This document shows positions 5,457 through 6,962 of a stretch of DNA of 6,962 bases, piece by piece; the stretch's first letter is position 1; each line of letters starts with the position of its first letter. Made by a program: the position numbers and the translations under genes. Under the pieces are notes generated by a model that saw nothing but the letters and a program-made list of their open reading frames with translations, was not told where the DNA came from and searched no databases. Source of the stretch: an uncultured Collinsella sp. (lineage in GTDB: Bacteria > Actinomycetota > Coriobacteriia > Coriobacteriales > Coriobacteriaceae); contig CAMQPJ010000065.1 in the NCBI GenBank assembly GCA_947003675.1, positions 1 through 6,962 of the forward strand. Reading direction: 5' to 3'.

Positions 5457-6355
5457 GGGGTTTGGCGGGGCTTTCTGTCGCGACGGCGTGTGGGGCAGAA
5501 CCTCGTGTGCCGCGGATGCCGCCGGCGGATCTGGCGCGCCGGACGCTCGAATCGATGGCGGAGAAGCTGCCCCGTGAGTTGGCGGAAAACGACCTGCTGA
5601 TAAAGATTGCCCGCTCGTGGGCGTCGCTGATCCCCGCAGATCGCCTTGGGCTTGCTATTGAGGATAACGCGGCTCGTCTGGCATTTCTGCTGCTGTCGAG
5701 CGGTATCTGCAGCGTTTTGCTGGCCGTTGCGTCGTTGTCGCCCATCGGCTTTGTCTTGGGACTTGTGGTGCCGTTTGGCGTGGGCGCCGCGCGTGACACC
5801 TTCGATCGCCGACGCGAACAGCATGATGTAGAAGAGGCCATGCCCGAGGCATTCACAGCGTTATCCATGTCGCTTGCCTCGGGGCATTCGCTGGCACAGG
5901 GTATGCGCTTTGTGGGCGCCCATGCGCAAGAGCCGGTGCATACCGAGTTTTTGCGGGTGGCGGCGGCAATCGATTGCGGTATCTCGGCGACCGACGCACT
6001 CGATGACCTACTTGTTCGCATCGATGCCCCCGGCCTTTCGCTTGTCACCTTGGCGCTCAAAGTATCGCAGCGTACCGGGGCTCCGCTTGCCGGCTTGCTG
6101 TCCGAGGCGTCGAGCATGGTGGGTGAGCGCATTGAGCTCAAACGCCGTCTGGACGTTAAGACGTCACAGGCGCGTATGTCGGCACACATGGTCGCGGCAA
6201 TGCCGGCGGGCATGTGCGCGGTACTGGCTTTGCTTTCGGCAGACTTTCGCCGCGGTCTTGCGACGCCGGCTGGTGCGGGCGCCGTGGTGCTGGGACTTGC
6301 CCTCAACGTCGTTGCCCTGGTAGTTATCCGGCGCATTATGCGGGTGGAGCTATGA
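5429..6355 (+). CDS. tadB: Tad pilus inner-membrane platform protein TadB (T2SSF domain)
   Basis: This encodes a 308-residue polytopic membrane protein. A weakly hydrophobic N-terminus (about 5-22) precedes a soluble stretch. Two membrane segments follow at about 83-102 and 104-121, then the cytoplasmic type II secretion F domain (about 138-255). Membrane segments close the protein at about 254-270 and 281-300. The F domain carries the family pattern in ALSMSLASGHSLAQGM (144-159) and RTGAPLAGLLSEAS (215-228), followed by a charged helix (ERIELKRRLDVKTSQARMSA). By family knowledge TadB pairs with TadC to form the platform on which CpaF acts to insert Flp pilin. The ATG at 5429 has AGAGGAGG 7 nt upstream and overlaps cpaF by 28 nt; ATG 5441 is the alternative start. 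The stop overlaps the tadC start by 4 nt (ATGA). Confidence 0.9.
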   Translation: MEIAMPLVVGGLAGLSVATACGAEPRVPRMPPADLARRTLESMAEKLPRELAENDLLIKIARSWASLIPADRLGLAIEDNAARLAFLLLSSGICSVLLAVASLSPIGFVLGLVVPFGVGAARDTFDRRREQHDVEEAMPEAFTALSMSLASGHSLAQGMRFVGAHAQEPVHTEFLRVAAAIDCGISATDALDDLLVRIDAPGLSLVTLALKVSQRTGAPLAGLLSEASSMVGERIELKRRLDVKTSQARMSAHMVAAMPAGMCAVLALLSADFRRGLATPAGAGAVVLGLALNVVALVVIRRIMRVEL

Positions 6356-6962
6356 GCGCCCTGGTCGGGGTCGCGGCTTGTCTGTGTGCCCTGAGCGTAT
6401 TTGCCGCGACAGGTCTGGAGCGTGCGGATGCTCGCAAGATTGCAGAGACGTGCAAGCGTGAGGCGGTGCTGGTCATTGCTGCGGGCTGCTCGGTGATTGA
6501 TGCCCTGACCGCGCGAATGAAGGGCGCGATTGGGGCGGGCGGCCCGGCGCGGGTGTCGCTCGGTGAGGTGTCCGAGATGATCGACGTGGTGCGCCTGGGG
6601 CTTTCTGCCGGCCTTTCGTTTGACGCGGCGCTCGAGATTTTCTGCGCCAATCGTCGGTCGGTGCTGGCCGTCCGTCTTGAGCGAGCCTGCATGGCGTGGC
6701 AGGTGGGCGTGGGGACGCGCGAGGCCGAGCTGTTGGCTGCCGCGCGTGATTTGGACGTGAGGGCGCTCGAGACCTTCGCCATCACGGTGGGGCAGGCGCT
6801 TGCCCTGGGCGCTCCGCTGGCCGAGACGCTGGCTGCTCAAAGTCGCGAGATCCGTGCGGCCCATCGCGCCGCAGTCGAGCGCGAGATCGAGCGCGCACCG
6901 GTCAAGTTGCTGATTCCCACCGGCACGCTCATCTTGCCGGCGTTGCTTCTGTCCATATTGGG
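6352..6962 (+). CDS. tadC: Tad pilus inner-membrane platform protein TadC (T2SSF domain), 3' end cut by window
   Basis: The open frame starts at ATG 6352, inside the tadB stop (ATGA overlap), and runs to the window edge without a stop, giving 203 full codons. The N-terminus (1-20) is hydrophobic. A soluble region follows, and the F domain occupies about 75-180: EMIDVVRLGLSAGLSFDAAL (75-94) and ALGAPLAETLAAQSREIRAA (150-169), which parallel the corresponding repeats in tadB. A hydrophobic segment begins at about 184 after RAPVKLLIP (181-189), a typical TadC ending, so only a few dozen residues are probably missing. By family knowledge it forms the inner-membrane platform with TadB. Upstream GTGGAG (6344-6349) is very close to the ATG, so translation probably depends on coupling to tadB. 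Confidence 0.88.
   Translation, partial: MSALVGVAACLCALSVFAATGLERADARKIAETCKREAVLVIAAGCSVIDALTARMKGAIGAGGPARVSLGEVSEMIDVVRLGLSAGLSFDAALEIFCANRRSVLAVRLERACMAWQVGVGTREAELLAAARDLDVRALETFAITVGQALALGAPLAETLAAQSREIRAAHRAAVEREIERAPVKLLIPTGTLILPALLLSIL

Noticed and set aside
5377..6864. 495-codon open frame on the - strand opposite tadB and tadC
   Set aside because: The translation is a low-complexity Ser/Arg/Ala/Pro string without domains. The + strand carries clear TadB and TadC F domains, so it is a composition artefact despite its length.
1..6962. CRISPR array, tRNA, rRNA, insertion sequence or defence island
   Set aside because: I saw no regularly spaced direct repeats, cloverleaf, transposase or nuclease motif; the window is explained by transport, ribosome maturation and pilus genes.

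Overview
The window is GC-rich and densely coding, all on the + strand. It holds the end of one membrane-transporter gene, a complete rsgA GTPase gene, and the first five genes of a Tad (tight adherence / Flp-type IV pilus) operon. High GC, frequent GTG starts, strong Shine-Dalgarno sites and a secretin-less gene order cpaB-tadZ-cpaF-tadB-tadC suggest a high-GC Gram-positive. My best guess is a gut Coriobacteriia member of the Collinsella/Olsenella type. That assignment is inference from style and gene content, since no rRNA or other marker gene is present.

Region by region: bases 1-149 are the C-terminal tail of a cation-transporting P-type ATPase. Bases 156-274 form a large imperfect palindrome, and 305-338 a textbook intrinsic terminator. 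A candidate promoter for rsgA appears to be embedded in and just after that terminator. rsgA (387-1571) stands alone and ends at a second strong intrinsic terminator (1589-1622). Bases 1623-1822 are a non-coding regulatory stretch with several inverted repeats, including a 16-bp operator-like palindrome, and lead into the pilus operon.

The Tad operon runs off the right edge. Its genes are cpaB (1823-2482), tadZ/cpaE (2482-4131), cpaF/tadA (4128-5456), tadB (5429-6355) and tadC (from 6352, cut by the window end). Every junction overlaps, by 1, 4, 28 and 4 nt, so the five products are almost certainly co-transcribed and translationally coupled. By family knowledge, CpaF hydrolyses ATP to drive the inner-membrane platform TadB-TadC, TadZ positions the machine in the cell, and CpaB is a membrane-anchored SAF-domain assembly factor. 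The Flp pilin, prepilin peptidase and minor pseudopilins are not in the window and would be expected further along.

I see no CRISPR array, tRNA, rRNA, insertion sequence or defence system, and no convincing undescribed system. The most interesting points are the large intergenic palindrome, the terminator/promoter overlap before rsgA, the repeat-rich control region before cpaB, the missing signature lysine in the TadZ ATPase, and the long charged N-terminus of RsgA.
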